Assembly (NCBI RefSeq): GCF_000349565.1
Contig: NZ_KB714607.1
Coordinates: 23,843 to 87,842, forward strand
Direction of reading: 5' to 3'
Origin: Curtobacterium flaccumfaciens UCD-AKU
GTDB taxonomy: Bacteria; Actinomycetota; Actinomycetes; Actinomycetales; Microbacteriaceae
DNA length: 64,000 bases
Part shown: positions 18,451 through 28,112 of the stretch, one piece after another
Layout of the letters: the number at the start of each line of letters is the position of its first letter
How positions within the stretch are numbered: position 1 is the stretch's first letter
Notes under the pieces: model-generated
The model's input: the letters and a program-made list of their open reading frames with translations, nothing else
The model's database searches: none
What the model was told of the DNA's origin: nothing
Position numbers and translations under genes: made by a program

Positions 18451-19266
18451 TCAGGCAGCGCGCAGGGCGACGCGCATGCTGTCGACCCGCTCCGCGATCA
18501 CGGGGTCGGCCGACCACCGCTGCTGCAGCCGGCCGACGAGCTCGCCGACCTGCTCGCGGTCGAGCCCCGGGTGCAGCGCCAGGCCCACCGTCAGCTCCGG
18601 TCCGGCGAACCGGCCGACCGGGTCGCCCGGCGCGAGTTCGACACGGGCCACGCTGGGCTCCCCTTCGACCGAGGCCGCGAAGGCACGGGCCACCTCGGGG
18701 TCCTCGAAGCACGGGGTCCACGGCAGGTCCTGCCCGAGTGCCCACACCGCCGGACGACGCAGCACGAACTCGGTCGGCGACTTCGGGTCGAGCACGACGA
18801 GCTGGGTGTCCTCGCTCGCCGCGGCCATCGCCACGCGGCGGGACTCCACCGGCACGGGGCGCGCGTCCGGGTCCCACGCGTGCACGGCGTCGACCGAGGT
18901 GAACGCGGGCATCACGCTGCGACCGTCGGGGCCGGCGACCGTCACGATCGAGAGTTCCTGGGTCTTGTCGACGAGCTTGCCCGCGTCGGTCTCCCCCACG
19001 TCGCCGGCCTCGGCGATGAGCGGGATGAGCAGGCGGGCGGAGCGGAGCGCATCGACGATCGCGGCCTGGGACGCACCGTCGGCGAGTGAGCCGATGGCCG
19101 CGACCACCGCGGGGTCGGCGAGTCCGTCGTCGTCCGCGAACGCGGTGTCGTGGTGGTCGAACGTGCGGCCTTCCCACGAGAACCCCGCCGAGTCCGCCGC
19201 CCCACCCGGGGTGTGCGCGTCGTCGGTCTCCGGCCCGGTGCCACGACCGTTCGAGATGCCCGCCAC
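18451..19266 (-). CDS. SseB-like protein
   Basis: 271 aa. Residues from about 60 match the SseB N-terminal domain: DALRSARLLIPLIAEAGDVGET, LSIVTVAGPDGRSVMPAFTSVDAVHAWDPDARPVPVES. The C-terminal part resembles the SseB C-domain (PGDPVGRFAGPELTVGLALHPGLD). SseB homologues follow priA/hisA in many actinobacteria; their function is unclear. GTG at 19266 is chosen because GGAG lies 7 nt upstream, inside the last codons of priA. The priA stop is only 4 nt away, so it is the last gene of the his operon. Confidence 0.85.
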   Translation of the reverse strand: MAGISNGRGTGPETDDAHTPGGAADSAGFSWEGRTFDHHDTAFADDDGLADPAVVAAIGSLADGASQAAIVDALRSARLLIPLIAEAGDVGETDAGKLVDKTQELSIVTVAGPDGRSVMPAFTSVDAVHAWDPDARPVPVESRRVAMAAASEDTQLVVLDPKSPTEFVLRRPAVWALGQDLPWTPCFEDPEVARAFAASVEGEPSVARVELAPGDPVGRFAGPELTVGLALHPGLDREQVGELVGRLQQRWSADPVIAERVDSMRVALRAA

Positions 19267-19270
19267 GGCG

Positions 19271-20017
19271 TTACTCCGAGGCGATGTCGAGAGCGGCGGG
19301 CAGCGTGAACGCCCCGGAGTACAGCGCCTTGCCGATGATCGCGCCTTCGAGCCCGTACGGCACGAGTTCGCGGAGCGCACGGAGGTCATCGAGGGTGGAG
19401 ATCCCGCCCGAGGCCACCACGGGCTGGTCGGTCCGGTCGCACACCTGGCGGAGCAGTTCGACGTTCGGGCCCTGCAGCGTGCCGTCCTTCGTGACGTCGG
19501 TCACCACGTAGCGGGCACACCCGGCGGCTTCGAGGCGGTCGAGCACCTCCCACAGGTCACCGGCATCCTCGGTCCAGCCGCGGCTCGACAGCGTGGTGCC
19601 GCGGACGTCCAGCCCGACGGCGATCTGCTCGCCGTACTCGCCGATCACCCGCGCGGCCCAGTCGGGGTTCTCGAGCGCCGCGGTGCCGAGGTTCACGCGC
19701 GCCGCGCCGGTCGCCAGTGCCGCTTCGAGCGAGGCGTCGTCGCGGATCCCGCCGGACAGCTCGACCGAGACACCCTCGACCTCGCGGACGGCGTGCGCGA
19801 TCACCCGGCGGTTGTCGCCACGGCCGAAGGCGGCGTCGAGGTCGACGAGGTGGATCCACTCAGCACCCTGGTCACGCCAGGTGCGGGCAGCGGCGACGGG
19901 GTCGCCGTAGCCGGTCTCGCTGCCCGCCTCGCCCTGGGTGAGTCGCACGGCCTGTCCGTCGACGACGTCGACGGCCGGCAGCAGGACGAGGGGCGGGGTG
20001 TCGGTGAGGTCGGTCAT
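19271..20017 (-). CDS. priA: Phosphoribosyl isomerase PriA (HisA, likely also TrpF activity)
   Basis: A (beta/alpha)8 isomerase, 248 aa, converting ProFAR to PRFAR in histidine synthesis. Catalytic Asp17 (LLPAVD) and Asp178 (TDVTKDG) are in place. The loop SSRGW with Arg146/Trp148 corresponds to the Arg-x-Trp loop of actinobacterial PriA, which lets the same active site isomerise phosphoribosylanthranilate for tryptophan synthesis. Dual activity is inferred from that motif. ATG at 20017. A decayed-looking GGAGGCCCGG fragment lies in the 97-nt gap before it. Confidence 0.95.
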   Translation of the reverse strand: MTDLTDTPPLVLLPAVDVVDGQAVRLTQGEAGSETGYGDPVAAARTWRDQGAEWIHLVDLDAAFGRGDNRRVIAHAVREVEGVSVELSGGIRDDASLEAALATGAARVNLGTAALENPDWAARVIGEYGEQIAVGLDVRGTTLSSRGWTEDAGDLWEVLDRLEAAGCARYVVTDVTKDGTLQGPNVELLRQVCDRTDQPVVASGGISTLDDLRALRELVPYGLEGAIIGKALYSGAFTLPAALDIASE

Positions 20018-20114
20018 GGTCCTGTCGGTTTCGTTGCGGTGGAGAAGGGGCTGCGGACAGCCGGGAGGCCCGGGGCGCGTCCGGCACGACCGTCGCGCCC
20101 GGTGCAGGCCGGGT

Positions 20115-20753
20115 TCAGAGCGAGCGGACCCAGTTGGAGAGCAGGCGGATGCCCGGCTCGCCGGACTTCTCGGGGTGGAACTGCGTGGCGGTGAGCGGTC
20201 CGTTCTCGACCGCGGCGATGAACGGCTGCCCGTGCTCGGCCCAGGTCAGGCGGGGCGCGCGGAACGGCCCGTACGCCTCGAGCGGGAAGTCGGTCACGCC
20301 GTAGGAGTGCACGAAGTAGAAGCGCTCGTCGTGCAGGCCGTCGAACAGCACGGAGTCCTCGGGCGCCTGCACGGTGTTCCAGCCCATGTGCGGGAGCACC
20401 TCGGCCTGGATCTCCTGCACGGTGCCGGGCCACTGGCCGAGCCCTTCGACGTCGGCACCACGCTCGATGCCCCGCGAGAACAGGACCTGCATGCCGACGC
20501 AGATGCCGAGCACCGGGCGCCCGCCTGCCAGGCGGTGGTCGACGATCTCGCCGCCCTGCACGCCCTCGAGCTGGTCGATGACGGCCGCGAACGCCCCGAC
20601 ACCGGGGACGAGCAGGCCGTCAGCCTTGAGCGCCGCCTGCTTGTCCGAGGTCAGGGTGACGTCAGCCCCGGCGCGCTCGAGCGCCTTGGCGGCGGAGTGG
20701 ACGTTGCCCGACCCGTAGTCGAGGACGACGACGTTCGGCTTGGCGGCGGTCAC
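20115..20753 (-). CDS. hisH: Imidazole glycerol phosphate synthase subunit HisH
   Basis: Glutamine amidotransferase that feeds ammonia to HisF, 212 aa. Seen: oxyanion strand GVGAF, nucleophile Cys in [10 protein letters not shown], and the C-terminal His-Glu pair in [12 protein letters not shown] at 20753 overlaps the hisB stop (GTGA). hisF is not in the window. Confidence 0.97.
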   Translation of the reverse strand: MTAAKPNVVVLDYGSGNVHSAAKALERAGADVTLTSDKQAALKADGLLVPGVGAFAAVIDQLEGVQGGEIVDHRLAGGRPVLGICVGMQVLFSRGIERGADVEGLGQWPGTVQEIQAEVLPHMGWNTVQAPEDSVLFDGLHDERFYFVHSYGVTDFPLEAYGPFRAPRLTWAEHGQPFIAAVENGPLTATQFHPEKSGEPGIRLLSNWVRSL

Positions 20754-21352
20754 AGGGCGCCCTTCGTGGACGGGATGCCGTCGACGCGCGGGTCCAGCTC
20801 GACCGCCTTGCGCATGGCCCGGGCGAACGCCTTGAACTCGGCTTCGGCGATGTGGTGGGGGTCGCGGCCCTCGAACACGCGGACGTGGACGGTGATGCCG
20901 GCGTTGAACGTGATCGCCTCGAACACGTGACGGACCATCGAGCCGGTGAAGTGCCCACCGATGCGGTGGAACTCGAAGCCCGCGGGCTCGCCGGAGTGCA
21001 CCAGGAACGGACGCCCGGAGACGTCGACGACGGCCTGGGCCAGCGCTTCGTCCAACGGGACCAGGGCATCGCCGTACCGGCCGATGCCGGAGCGGTCGCC
21101 GAGGGCCTGCTTGATCGCCTGTCCGAGCACGATGCCAGTGTCCTCGACCGTGTGGTGCACGTCGATGTCGGTGTCACCCGTGGAGCGCACACGCAGGTCG
21201 ATCAGGGAGTGCTTGCTGAACGCGGTCAGCATGTGGTCGAAGAACGGGACGGAGGTCGAGATCGACGAGGTCCCGGTGCCGTCCAGGTCGAGCTCGAGTT
21301 CGACACTCGATTCGCTCGTCGAACGGCTGATCGAGGCGGTGCGGGCGGTCAT
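20750..21352 (-). CDS. hisB: Imidazoleglycerol-phosphate dehydratase
   Basis: Monofunctional Mn-dependent dehydratase of histidine synthesis, 200 aa. Metal and substrate motifs are all present: [52 protein letters not shown], and [16 protein letters not shown]. There is no HisB-N phosphatase domain. ATG at 21352 overlaps the hisC stop (ATGA). Confidence 0.98.
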   Translation of the reverse strand: MTARTASISRSTSESSVELELDLDGTGTSSISTSVPFFDHMLTAFSKHSLIDLRVRSTGDTDIDVHHTVEDTGIVLGQAIKQALGDRSGIGRYGDALVPLDEALAQAVVDVSGRPFLVHSGEPAGFEFHRIGGHFTGSMVRHVFEAITFNAGITVHVRVFEGRDPHHIAEAEFKAFARAMRKAVELDPRVDGIPSTKGAL

Positions 21353-22479
21353 GCGTCAACCCTAACCGGCGGCTGCTCGGCGGCGACCTGCCGCATGGCG
21401 TCGAGGAACGCGGTCGTCTCGGCTTCGGTCCCCGCACTCACCCGCAGGTGGTTCGGGATCCCGAGGTCGCGCACGATGACGTCGCGCTCGAGCAGCGCCT
21501 CGAACGCAGCGTTCGGGTCGGCGACACCGCCGAAGAGGACGAAGTTCGACCAGGTCTCGTAGGTCCGGTACCCCATGGCCCGCAGCTCGGTGACCATGCG
21601 GTCGCGCTGCGCCTTGATGTCGTCGACCATCGCCAGCATCTCGGGGGCGTGCCGGAGTGCCGCGATCGCTGCCGCCTGCGTCAGCGCGGACAGGTGGTAC
21701 GGCAGCCGGACCAACCGGACGGCGTCGATGACGGCCGGGTGCGCGGCCATGTACCCGACCCGGGCACCGGCGAACGCGAACGCCTTGCTCATCGTGCGGG
21801 AGACCACCAAGCGCTCACGACCGGGCAGCAGTGTGAGGGCGCTCGGGGCGTCGGACGGCATGAACTCGGCGTAGGCCTCGTCAACCATCACGATGCCGTC
21901 GGTCGCGTCGTAGGCCGCCGCGATCGTCTCGATGTCGAGCGGGGTACCCGTCGGGTTGTTCGGCCCGCACAGGAACACGATGTCGGGCTTGTGGTCGCGG
22001 ATGGCTGCGACGACGGTCTCGGGCGAGATGCGAAACTCGTCGTCCCGCTGGGCCGGGATCCACGTGGTGCCGGTACCCGACGCGAGGATCGAGTGCATCG
22101 AGTAGGTGGGCGGGAACCCGAGGACCGAGCGACCGGGCCCGCCGAACGCCTGCAGGAGCTGCTGCAACACCTCGTTCGACCCGTTCGCCGCCCAGAGCTG
22201 CTCGGCGGTCAGGTCGTGCCCGAGGTAGTCCGCCAGGGACTGGCGGAGCTCGGTGAACTCACGATCCGGGTACCGGTTGACCGTCAGCAGGGCCTGCCGG
22301 ATCGACTCGACGATGTCGGCGGCGACGTCGTCCGGAACGGGATGCGTGTTCTCGTTGACGTTCAGCTGCACGCGGACGTGCTTCTGCGGGGCGCCGTAGG
22401 GGCTCTGCCCGCGCAGGTCGTCTCGGATCGGGAGGTCTTCGAGCGTGAATGCCACCGATCCATCGTAGGCCGCTGTCAC
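21349..22479 (-). CDS. hisC: Histidinol-phosphate aminotransferase
   Basis: PLP-dependent class I/II aminotransferase, 376 aa. Seen: [41 protein letters not shown], and the Schiff-base Lys in [20 protein letters not shown] at 22479 is used; GTG at 22455 (VAFTLEDLP) would also suit. It heads the hisC-hisB-hisH-priA-sseB chain. hisD, which often precedes hisC, is absent; a LysM protein gene on the same strand ends 40 nt upstream. Confidence 0.96.
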   Translation of the reverse strand: MTAAYDGSVAFTLEDLPIRDDLRGQSPYGAPQKHVRVQLNVNENTHPVPDDVAADIVESIRQALLTVNRYPDREFTELRQSLADYLGHDLTAEQLWAANGSNEVLQQLLQAFGGPGRSVLGFPPTYSMHSILASGTGTTWIPAQRDDEFRISPETVVAAIRDHKPDIVFLCGPNNPTGTPLDIETIAAAYDATDGIVMVDEAYAEFMPSDAPSALTLLPGRERLVVSRTMSKAFAFAGARVGYMAAHPAVIDAVRLVRLPYHLSALTQAAAIAALRHAPEMLAMVDDIKAQRDRMVTELRAMGYRTYETWSNFVLFGGVADPNAAFEALLERDVIVRDLGIPNHLRVSAGTEAETTAFLDAMRQVAAEQPPVRVDA

Positions 22480-22519
22480 CGTGCGACGACCAGCCGTCTG
22501 GACGGGGCTGCCCGAGTGA

Positions 22520-22897
22520 CTACTCGCCGTCGGTGTACTTGGTGGGGATGGAGAGCTCTTCGCCGGCCTGCAGCGCCGAACCGTCGAGCGCGTTGAGACT
22601 GACGACGTCCTGCACGAAGTCGCGCGGGTCGGAGTCGGGGGCGGTCTGCTCGGCGAGCTGCCAGAGCGTCTCGCCCGGCTGGACCGTCACGGTCTCGAAG
22701 TGGGTGCGGGCGCCGCCGGCGGTGGCGTCACCGGCCGAGGCCTGTCCACCGTTCAGCACGCCGAGGGCGACGACGACGAGGAGCGGGATCGCGGCGAGCG
22801 TCGTGAAGACGATGCGGCCGCGACGCGTCAGACGCAGGCGGGTACGCACGGCGGGCGCCGCGGTGCGCTGGATGTCAGCGATGGCGATGGTGCTCAT
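22520..22897 (-). CDS. LysM membrane protein divergent from lexA, probable SOS-induced division inhibitor
   Basis: 125 aa: a basic cytoplasmic head (RTRLRLTRRGR), one transmembrane segment (about 28-49) and an extracellular LysM domain (about 68-117; VQPGETLWQLAEQTAP ... LNALDGSALQAGEELSIP). This layout, next to lexA in divergent orientation, matches YneA of Bacillus and Rv2719c (ChiZ) of Mycobacterium, which delay division after DNA damage. A LexA-box-like site lies 42 nt upstream. ATG at 22897 with GGAAGG about 10 nt upstream. The function is inferred from architecture, site and context, not from strong sequence identity. Confidence 0.85.
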   Translation of the reverse strand: MSTIAIADIQRTAAPAVRTRLRLTRRGRIVFTTLAAIPLLVVVALGVLNGGQASAGDATAGGARTHFETVTVQPGETLWQLAEQTAPDSDPRDFVQDVVSLNALDGSALQAGEELSIPTKYTDGE

Positions 22898-22938
22898 GTC
22901 GTTCTTGCCTTCCCGTTCGGTGGAACCGAAGTCCTGTA

Positions 22939-22954
22939 CCGAACATAGTTTCGA
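22939..22954. promoter_or_regulatory. LexA box for the LysM gene
   Basis: CCGAACATAGTTTCGA matches the actinobacterial LexA consensus TCGAAC-N4-GTTCGA at 10 of 12 fixed positions. It lies 42 nt before the LysM protein start. Confidence 0.75.
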
Positions 22955-23011
22955 ATCAGACGACGCACAAGTCCTGGGAGAGGATTTCTGCGGGGTTTTC
23001 TTGCGACACGC

Positions 23012-23027
23012 TCGAACAGGTGTTTGT
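23012..23027. promoter_or_regulatory. LexA box (1) upstream of lexA
   Basis: TCGAACAGGTGTTTGT matches 10 of 12 fixed positions, with a perfect left half. It lies 107 nt before the lexA start. Confidence 0.75.
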
Positions 23028-23041
23028 CCGGCCCTGGCTGG

Positions 23042-23057
23042 TCGGATACTGTTTCGA
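23042..23057. promoter_or_regulatory. LexA box (2) upstream of lexA
   Basis: TCGGATACTGTTTCGA matches 9 of 12 fixed positions, with the better half on the right. It lies 77 nt before lexA. A weaker candidate than the other two. Confidence 0.5.
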
Positions 23058-23133
23058 TCGACTGGGACAAGCCTGACGGGGACCACCGACATTCCCGCCG
23101 CGGCCGGACCGGCACCGACGAAAGCGAGACGAC

Positions 23134-23778
23134 GTGGTGGACGAACTGCGGGGCCAGAAGCCGCTGACGCCGAAGCAGCAGGCGATCTTCGACGCGATCC
23201 GTGCATCGATCGCCTCGCGGGGCTACCCGCCGAGCATGCGCGAGATCGGCGACGCCGCCGGGCTCTCCTCGCTCTCCAGCGTCTCCCACCAGCTCGGCCA
23301 GCTCGAGCTCGGTGGCTGGATCCGCCGCGACCCGAACCGCCCGCGTGCGCTCGAGGTCCTGGTTGACGAGCCGACCTCCGACGTCGGCGGCCCGGACATC
23401 GACGCCACGACGCTCGTGCCGCTCGTCGGCCGGATCGCCGCCGGTGTCCCGATCACCGCCGAGCAGCACGTCGACGAGATCATCCCGCTCCCCCGTCAGC
23501 TCGTCGGCACCGGCGAGCTCTTCATGCTCAAGGTCGTCGGCGAGTCGATGATCGACGCCGCGATCTGCGACGGCGACTGGGTCGTCGTCCGGTCGCAGCA
23601 GACCGCCGAAAACGGGGACATCGTCGCGGCCATGCTCGACGAAGAGGCGACCGTCAAGGTCTTCCGCCAGCGCGACGGCCACACGTGGCTGCTGCCTCGG
23701 AACTCCGCCTTCGAGCCGATCCTCGGCGACGCGGCCTCGGTGCTCGGCAAGGTCGTCGCGGTCCTCCGCTCCCTCTGA
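23134..23778 (+). CDS. lexA: SOS repressor LexA
   Basis: 214 aa. The N-terminal winged helix-turn-helix ([24 protein letters not shown]) binds SOS boxes. The C-terminal S24 autoprotease has the cleavage site Ala103-Gly104 (RIAAGVPI), Ser138 in GESM and Lys175 in ATVKVF. RecA filaments trigger self-cleavage. GTG start at 23134. Autoregulation is expected from two LexA-like boxes 77-122 nt upstream. Ends before a 14-bp-stem terminator. Confidence 0.98.
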   Translation: MVDELRGQKPLTPKQQAIFDAIRASIASRGYPPSMREIGDAAGLSSLSSVSHQLGQLELGGWIRRDPNRPRALEVLVDEPTSDVGGPDIDATTLVPLVGRIAAGVPITAEQHVDEIIPLPRQLVGTGELFMLKVVGESMIDAAICDGDWVVVRSQQTAENGDIVAAMLDEEATVKVFRQRDGHTWLLPRNSAFEPILGDAASVLGKVVAVLRSL

Positions 23779-23838
23779 CCACTGCTCGCGCCGCACCGGC
23801 GCGGGACGCCGTCGTCACCGTACGACGCCCCCTGCACG

Positions 23839-23870
23839 ACGAAACGCCGCCGGATTCGGCGGCGTTTCGT
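23839..23870 (+). terminator. lexA/hflX terminator hairpin
   Basis: Perfect 14-bp stem (ACGAAACGCCGCCG and complement) with loop GATT, between the convergent lexA and hflX. A 15-mer GACACGACGGCGTCT follows at 23891. The same pair, hairpin plus 15-mer, recurs at 51433-51479. Confidence 0.85.
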
Positions 23871-23987
23871 GTGTTCCGGGGTGTCTCGGTGACACGACGG
23901 CGTCTGACGGACCTGTGACGGGCCTCCAGGCCGCGCGGCAGCGCTCACCAGCGCCAGCCAGTTGCCAGCGCCAGTCGGAGCCGAGGG

Positions 23988-25529
23988 TCAGACGGTCGGG
24001 ACGGGCGTGACCACGTAGGGCTCGAGGTCGGTGACCTGCCGTTGGAAGACGCGCACCCGCAGGCGCGTGCCGTCCTCGACGTAGTCGACGGACTCGACCG
24101 AGCCGGTGTCGTGCAGCGACGACACCAGGTCACCGCGGTCGTACGGCACCACGATCGTCAGGTCCACGTCGGGCTCGGGCAGGCGGTCCTCGATGACGCT
24201 GAGGAGCTCCGGGATGCCCTCACCGGTGCGCGCCGAAACGAACACCGCGTCCGGCACGAGCCCGATGAGCACGAGGCGCTGCGCGTCGTCGATCAGGTCG
24301 GCCTTGTTGAACACGACGACCTCCGGGATGTCGCCCGCACCGACGTCACCGATGACCTCGCGCACGGTGGACAGCTGCGCCCCGGGGTCGGGGTGCGAGC
24401 CGTCGACCACGTGCACGATGACGTCGGCGTCGCCGACCTCTTCGAGGGTGGAGCGGAAGGCCTCGACCAGCTGGTGCGGCAGGTTGCGCACGAAGCCGAC
24501 GGTGTCGGCGAACGTGTACTCGCGGCCCTTGGTGCTCTCGGTCCGGCGGACCGTCGCGTCCAGCGTCGCGAACAGCTGGTTCTGCACGAGCACACCCGCG
24601 CTCGTCAGTCGGTTGAGCAGTGACGACTTGCCGGCGTTGGTGTAGCCCGCGATCGCGACGCTCGGCACCTCGTTGCGGTTGCGCTCAGCACGCTTGGCCT
24701 CACGGGCCGGGGTGAACCCGGCGATCTGCCGACGGAGCTTCGCCATCCGCGTGTGGATCTTGCGGCGGTCGAGCTCCATCTTCGTCTCACCGGGGCCACG
24801 AGAGCCCATGCCAGCGCCTCCGGAAACCTGGCCACCGGCCTGCCGGGACATCGAGTCACCCCAACCGCGCAGTCGAGGCAGCAGGTACTGCAGCTGGGCG
24901 AGTTCGACCTGCGCCTTCCCCTCGCGGGTCTTCGCGTGCTGGCTGAAGATGTCGAGGATCACGGCCGTGCGGTCGATGACCTTCACCTTCACGACGTCCT
25001 CGAGCGCACGACGCTGCGAGGGTGCCAGTTCGGTGTCGGCGATGACGGTGTCGGCGCCGGTGGCCTTGACGACCATCGCGAGCTCCTGGGCTTTGCCCTT
25101 GCCCAGGTAGGTGGCCGGGTCCGGGTTCGGCCGGCGCTGGAGGAGCCCGTCGAGCACCACGGCACCCGCGGTCTCGGCGAGTGCCGCGAGCTCGCGGAGG
25201 GAGTTCTCGGCGTCCTGCGCGTCGCCCTGGGGGTACACGCCGATCAGGACGACCTGCTCGAGCCGCAGCTGGCGGTACTCGACCTCGGTGACGTCCTCGA
25301 GCTCGGTGGAGAGGCCGGCGACACGGCGCAGCGCCGCACGGTCCTCACGGTCGTACTGGTCGCCGTCGCCCGTCCAGCTGCGATCGTCGGTCGACCGCGT
25401 CTGGATCGCCTGGGCGGGCGCGAAGATGGACGATGCTGCGCGGTGGTCTGCGTTGCGCAACACCCTCTCGACGACACCGTCTGCGCTGTCGTCGTTGGTC
25501 TGGTGGTTCTGCTGATGGGTATCCGTCAT
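23988..25529 (-). CDS. hflX: GTPase HflX
   Basis: Ribosome-associated GTPase that rescues or splits stalled ribosomes under stress. The 513-aa product has the HflX N-domain (YLGKGKAQEL, ADTELAPSQRRALED), a coiled linker with GAGMGSRGPGETKMELDRR, and a G domain with GYTNAGKSSLLNRL, DTVGF and NKAD. ATG at 25529 (MTDTHQQ) is chosen over a GTG three codons earlier. About 60 polar residues precede the family core. Divergent from the methyltransferase gene. Confidence 0.97.
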   Translation of the reverse strand: MTDTHQQNHQTNDDSADGVVERVLRNADHRAASSIFAPAQAIQTRSTDDRSWTGDGDQYDREDRAALRRVAGLSTELEDVTEVEYRQLRLEQVVLIGVYPQGDAQDAENSLRELAALAETAGAVVLDGLLQRRPNPDPATYLGKGKAQELAMVVKATGADTVIADTELAPSQRRALEDVVKVKVIDRTAVILDIFSQHAKTREGKAQVELAQLQYLLPRLRGWGDSMSRQAGGQVSGGAGMGSRGPGETKMELDRRKIHTRMAKLRRQIAGFTPAREAKRAERNRNEVPSVAIAGYTNAGKSSLLNRLTSAGVLVQNQLFATLDATVRRTESTKGREYTFADTVGFVRNLPHQLVEAFRSTLEEVGDADVIVHVVDGSHPDPGAQLSTVREVIGDVGAGDIPEVVVFNKADLIDDAQRLVLIGLVPDAVFVSARTGEGIPELLSVIEDRLPEPDVDLTIVVPYDRGDLVSSLHDTGSVESVDYVEDGTRLRVRVFQRQVTDLEPYVVTPVPTV

Positions 25530-25590
25530 CCTGTGCACAGGCTACCTCCGCAGGCCCGTCGACACACTCGGTTGCCGGTACGGTTCATCC

Positions 25591-26202
25591 ATGGCGAACG
25601 ACCACTACTTCTCGGCCAACCCCGAGAGCGACGTCCGGCCCCGCCAGGTGGACGTCACGCTCGCCGGTCAGCCCCTCACCCTGTCGACCGCGGCGGGGGT
25701 CTTCAGTCCCGACGGCGTCGACCGCGGCACGAAGGTCCTGCTCGGTTCGGTGCCGGCACCCGCTGCTGACGGAGCGCTGCTCGACATCGGCTGCGGCTGG
25801 GGGCCGATCGCGATCACCATGGCGCTGCAGTCCCCCGACGCCCACGTCTGGGGCGTCGACGTCAACGAGCGGGTGCTGGGACTCGCCCGGGCCAACGCAG
25901 CGACGGCCGGAGCTGCGAACGTCACGATCGCGCTGCCCGACGACGTGCCGGCAGACCTGCGGTTCCGGACGATCTGGTCGAACCCGCCGATCCGGGTCGG
26001 CAAGGACGAGCTGCACCAGATCCTGCTGACGTGGCTGCCCCGGCTCGAGGTCGGGGGCGATGCCTGGCTCGTCGTGTCGAAGGACCTCGGGGGTGACTCC
26101 CTGCAGAAGTGGCTCGTCGGCGCCCTCGGTCCGGGCTTCGCAGTCACGCGCGAGTCGACGGCCAAGGGCTTCCGCGTCCTCCGGGTGCAGCACAGCGCGT
26201 AG
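25591..26202 (+). CDS. RsmC-like class I SAM-dependent methyltransferase
   Basis: 203 aa: motif I LLDIGCGWG (63-71), acidic strand 2 VWGVDVNE, and the N6/N2-amino methyltransferase motif NPPI (131-134) as in RsmC/RlmG. Length and the opening HYFSANPES fit the catalytic half of RsmC, which methylates G1207 of 16S rRNA. Actinobacterial members are single-domain like this. The rRNA site is inferred from family. Monocistronic, converging on dapF. Confidence 0.88.
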   Translation: MANDHYFSANPESDVRPRQVDVTLAGQPLTLSTAAGVFSPDGVDRGTKVLLGSVPAPAADGALLDIGCGWGPIAITMALQSPDAHVWGVDVNERVLGLARANAATAGAANVTIALPDDVPADLRFRTIWSNPPIRVGKDELHQILLTWLPRLEVGGDAWLVVSKDLGGDSLQKWLVGALGPGFAVTRESTAKGFRVLRVQHSA

Positions 26203-26220
26203 GGCGCGCGCGACGCGCCC
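26202..26220. terminator. Short GC hairpin between convergent genes
   Basis: GGGCGCG/CGCGCCC, 7-bp stem with a 5-nt loop, at the stop of the methyltransferase gene and before the dapF stop. It could serve both directions. Confidence 0.5.
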
Positions 26221-26235
26221 GCGCCGCGCAGCGCG

Positions 26236-27126
26236 TCAGACCGTCAGGTCGCCGGAGAACACGAGCTCGGCGGGCCCGGACAGCGACACGTGCTCGCCGT
26301 CCTCGGTCGCCGTCATCCGCACCGTGAGCAGCCCGCCCGGTACCCGCACGCGCCAGGAGTCCGGCGCCCCCGCACCGACCCAGTAGCGCGTGGCGAGGGC
26401 AGCCGCCACGGCACCGGTGCCGCACGACAGGGTCTCACCGCTCCCCCGCTCGTGCACCCGCATCGTGATCTCGCCGACGCCGTCCTTGATGAGCGGGTCG
26501 CCGGGCAGCACGAACTCGACGTTCGCACCGTGCTCGGGCGCCGGTTCGAGCACCGGCAGGAACGTCAGGTCGAGGTCGGCCAGTTCGTCCTCGGTCTCGA
26601 CGGCGACGACCACGTGCGGGTTGCCCACGTCGATGCCGATGCCGGGGCGCGCCCCATCGAGGTTCTTCGCCCGGACGAGCACGTCGTCGGATCCGCCGCC
26701 CTCGATGCCCAGGCCCCAGCGGCCGAGGTCGGCCGCGAACCCGTTCGTGGTGCGCTGGATGTCGACCAGCCCCTTGCGGCTGCCGACCGTCAGCGTCTCG
26801 CCGGGCGCCAGTTCGACCAGGCCGGACTCGGTCAGGTACCGGGCGAACACGCGGATGCCGTTGCCGCACATCTCGGCGACCGTGCCGTCGGCGTTGTGGT
26901 AATCCATGAACCACGTCGCCTCGGGTTCGACGGCGACGAGCGCGCGGCCCTCGGGGATCGCTTCGGACCGCACCGCGCGGATCACGCCGTCCCCGCCCAC
27001 GCCGAAGCGTCGGTCCGCGATGGCACGGATCCGCTCGGGGGTCAGGTCGACGGTGGCGTCGGGGTCGGCGAACAGGACGAAGTCGTTGCCGGTCCCCTGG
27101 CCCTTGGTGAAGTGCAACTCGGTCAC
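26236..27126 (-). CDS. dapF: Diaminopimelate epimerase
   Basis: PLP-independent racemase converting LL- to meso-diaminopimelate, for lysine and possibly peptidoglycan. 296 aa with the two catalytic cysteines in AEMCGNG (Cys87) and LSCGTG (Cys235), and the N-terminal [12 protein letters not shown] at 27126 overlaps the miaA stop (GTGA). Last gene of the recX-miaB-miaA-dapF run. Confidence 0.97.
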   Translation of the reverse strand: MTELHFTKGQGTGNDFVLFADPDATVDLTPERIRAIADRRFGVGGDGVIRAVRSEAIPEGRALVAVEPEATWFMDYHNADGTVAEMCGNGIRVFARYLTESGLVELAPGETLTVGSRKGLVDIQRTTNGFAADLGRWGLGIEGGGSDDVLVRAKNLDGARPGIGIDVGNPHVVVAVETEDELADLDLTFLPVLEPAPEHGANVEFVLPGDPLIKDGVGEITMRVHERGSGETLSCGTGAVAAALATRYWVGAGAPDSWRVRVPGGLLTVRMTATEDGEHVSLSGPAELVFSGDLTV

Positions 27127-28112
27127 GGCACGATCCTACGGGCCAGTTCCGTCAGGTCACCGCGGTCGGCCCCGGTGACGTCGAGCGTCTCGGCGTCGGC
27201 GTACCGGCGGAACCACGACACCTGCCGGCGGGCGTACTTGCGGGTCGCGATGCCCGTCGCCTCGACGGCCTGCTCGCGGGTCGACGTACCGGCGAGCACC
27301 TCGAGCGCCTGCGAGTACCCGATGGCGCCGCGCGCGGTCCGGCCCTGCTCGAGTCCCAGCCCGCGGAGCGCCGCGACCTCGTCGACGAGTCCGGCGTCGA
27401 ACATCCGCGCCGCGCGCTCGTGCAGCGCCGACACGAGCTGCTCCCGGTCGCGTCGCAGGTGCAGGATGCGGGACGGTCGCCAGGCGCGGGGCGCGGCCGG
27501 GAGGCTCGGGGTCACGACCTCGGATCGGCTCGCGATCTCGAGTGCACGGATCAACCGCCGTGGGTTGCGTGCGTCGATCGTCGCGGCGGCCGCCGCGTCG
27601 AGGGCGCGGAGCCGTTCGAGCAGGATGCCCGGGCCGAGCGCGTCGTGCTCGCGCTCCAGCTGCGCACGGAGCTCGGGGTCGGTGCCGGGGAACGCCAGGT
27701 CGAACAGCACCGCGGAGACGTAGAGCCCGCTGCCCCCGACCAGGACGGCCACCCCACCGTCGGCCTGGATCCGGTCGACGTCGGTGCGTGCAGCCACCTG
27801 GTACGCGGCGACGCTCGCCTCATCGGTGACGTCGAGCACGTCGAGCTGGTGGTGCGGGATGCCGTGCCGCTCGGCCAGCGGGAGCTTCGCGGTGCCGATG
27901 TCCATGCCGCGGTACAGCTGCATGGCGTCCGCGTTGATGATCTCCGCGTTGCGACCGGTGGCACGCAGGCGCTCGGCGATCGCGATGCCGAGGTCGGACT
28001 TCCCCGTGCCCGTGGCTCCGACGACCGCGATCAGGTCGGCCTCGACGCCGGTACCGGACCCGAGCGTCGAGCCGCTCGACGGCACGCCAGCGGTGGGCTC
28101 AGCGTCCGACAC
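27123..28112 (-). CDS. miaA: tRNA dimethylallyltransferase
   Basis: Adds the isopentenyl group to A37 of tRNAs reading UNN codons. Walker-type P-loop [10 protein letters not shown], then [18 protein letters not shown] and VGGSGLYV are diagnostic. With GTG at 28112 the product is 329 aa and overlaps miaB by 14 nt. A second GTG at 28085 would give 320 aa; neither has a clear ribosome site. Its product is the substrate of MiaB encoded just upstream. Confidence 0.95.
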   Translation of the reverse strand: MSDAEPTAGVPSSGSTLGSGTGVEADLIAVVGATGTGKSDLGIAIAERLRATGRNAEIINADAMQLYRGMDIGTAKLPLAERHGIPHHQLDVLDVTDEASVAAYQVAARTDVDRIQADGGVAVLVGGSGLYVSAVLFDLAFPGTDPELRAQLEREHDALGPGILLERLRALDAAAAATIDARNPRRLIRALEIASRSEVVTPSLPAAPRAWRPSRILHLRRDREQLVSALHERAARMFDAGLVDEVAALRGLGLEQGRTARGAIGYSQALEVLAGTSTREQAVEATGIATRKYARRQVSWFRRYADAETLDVTGADRGDLTELARRIVP

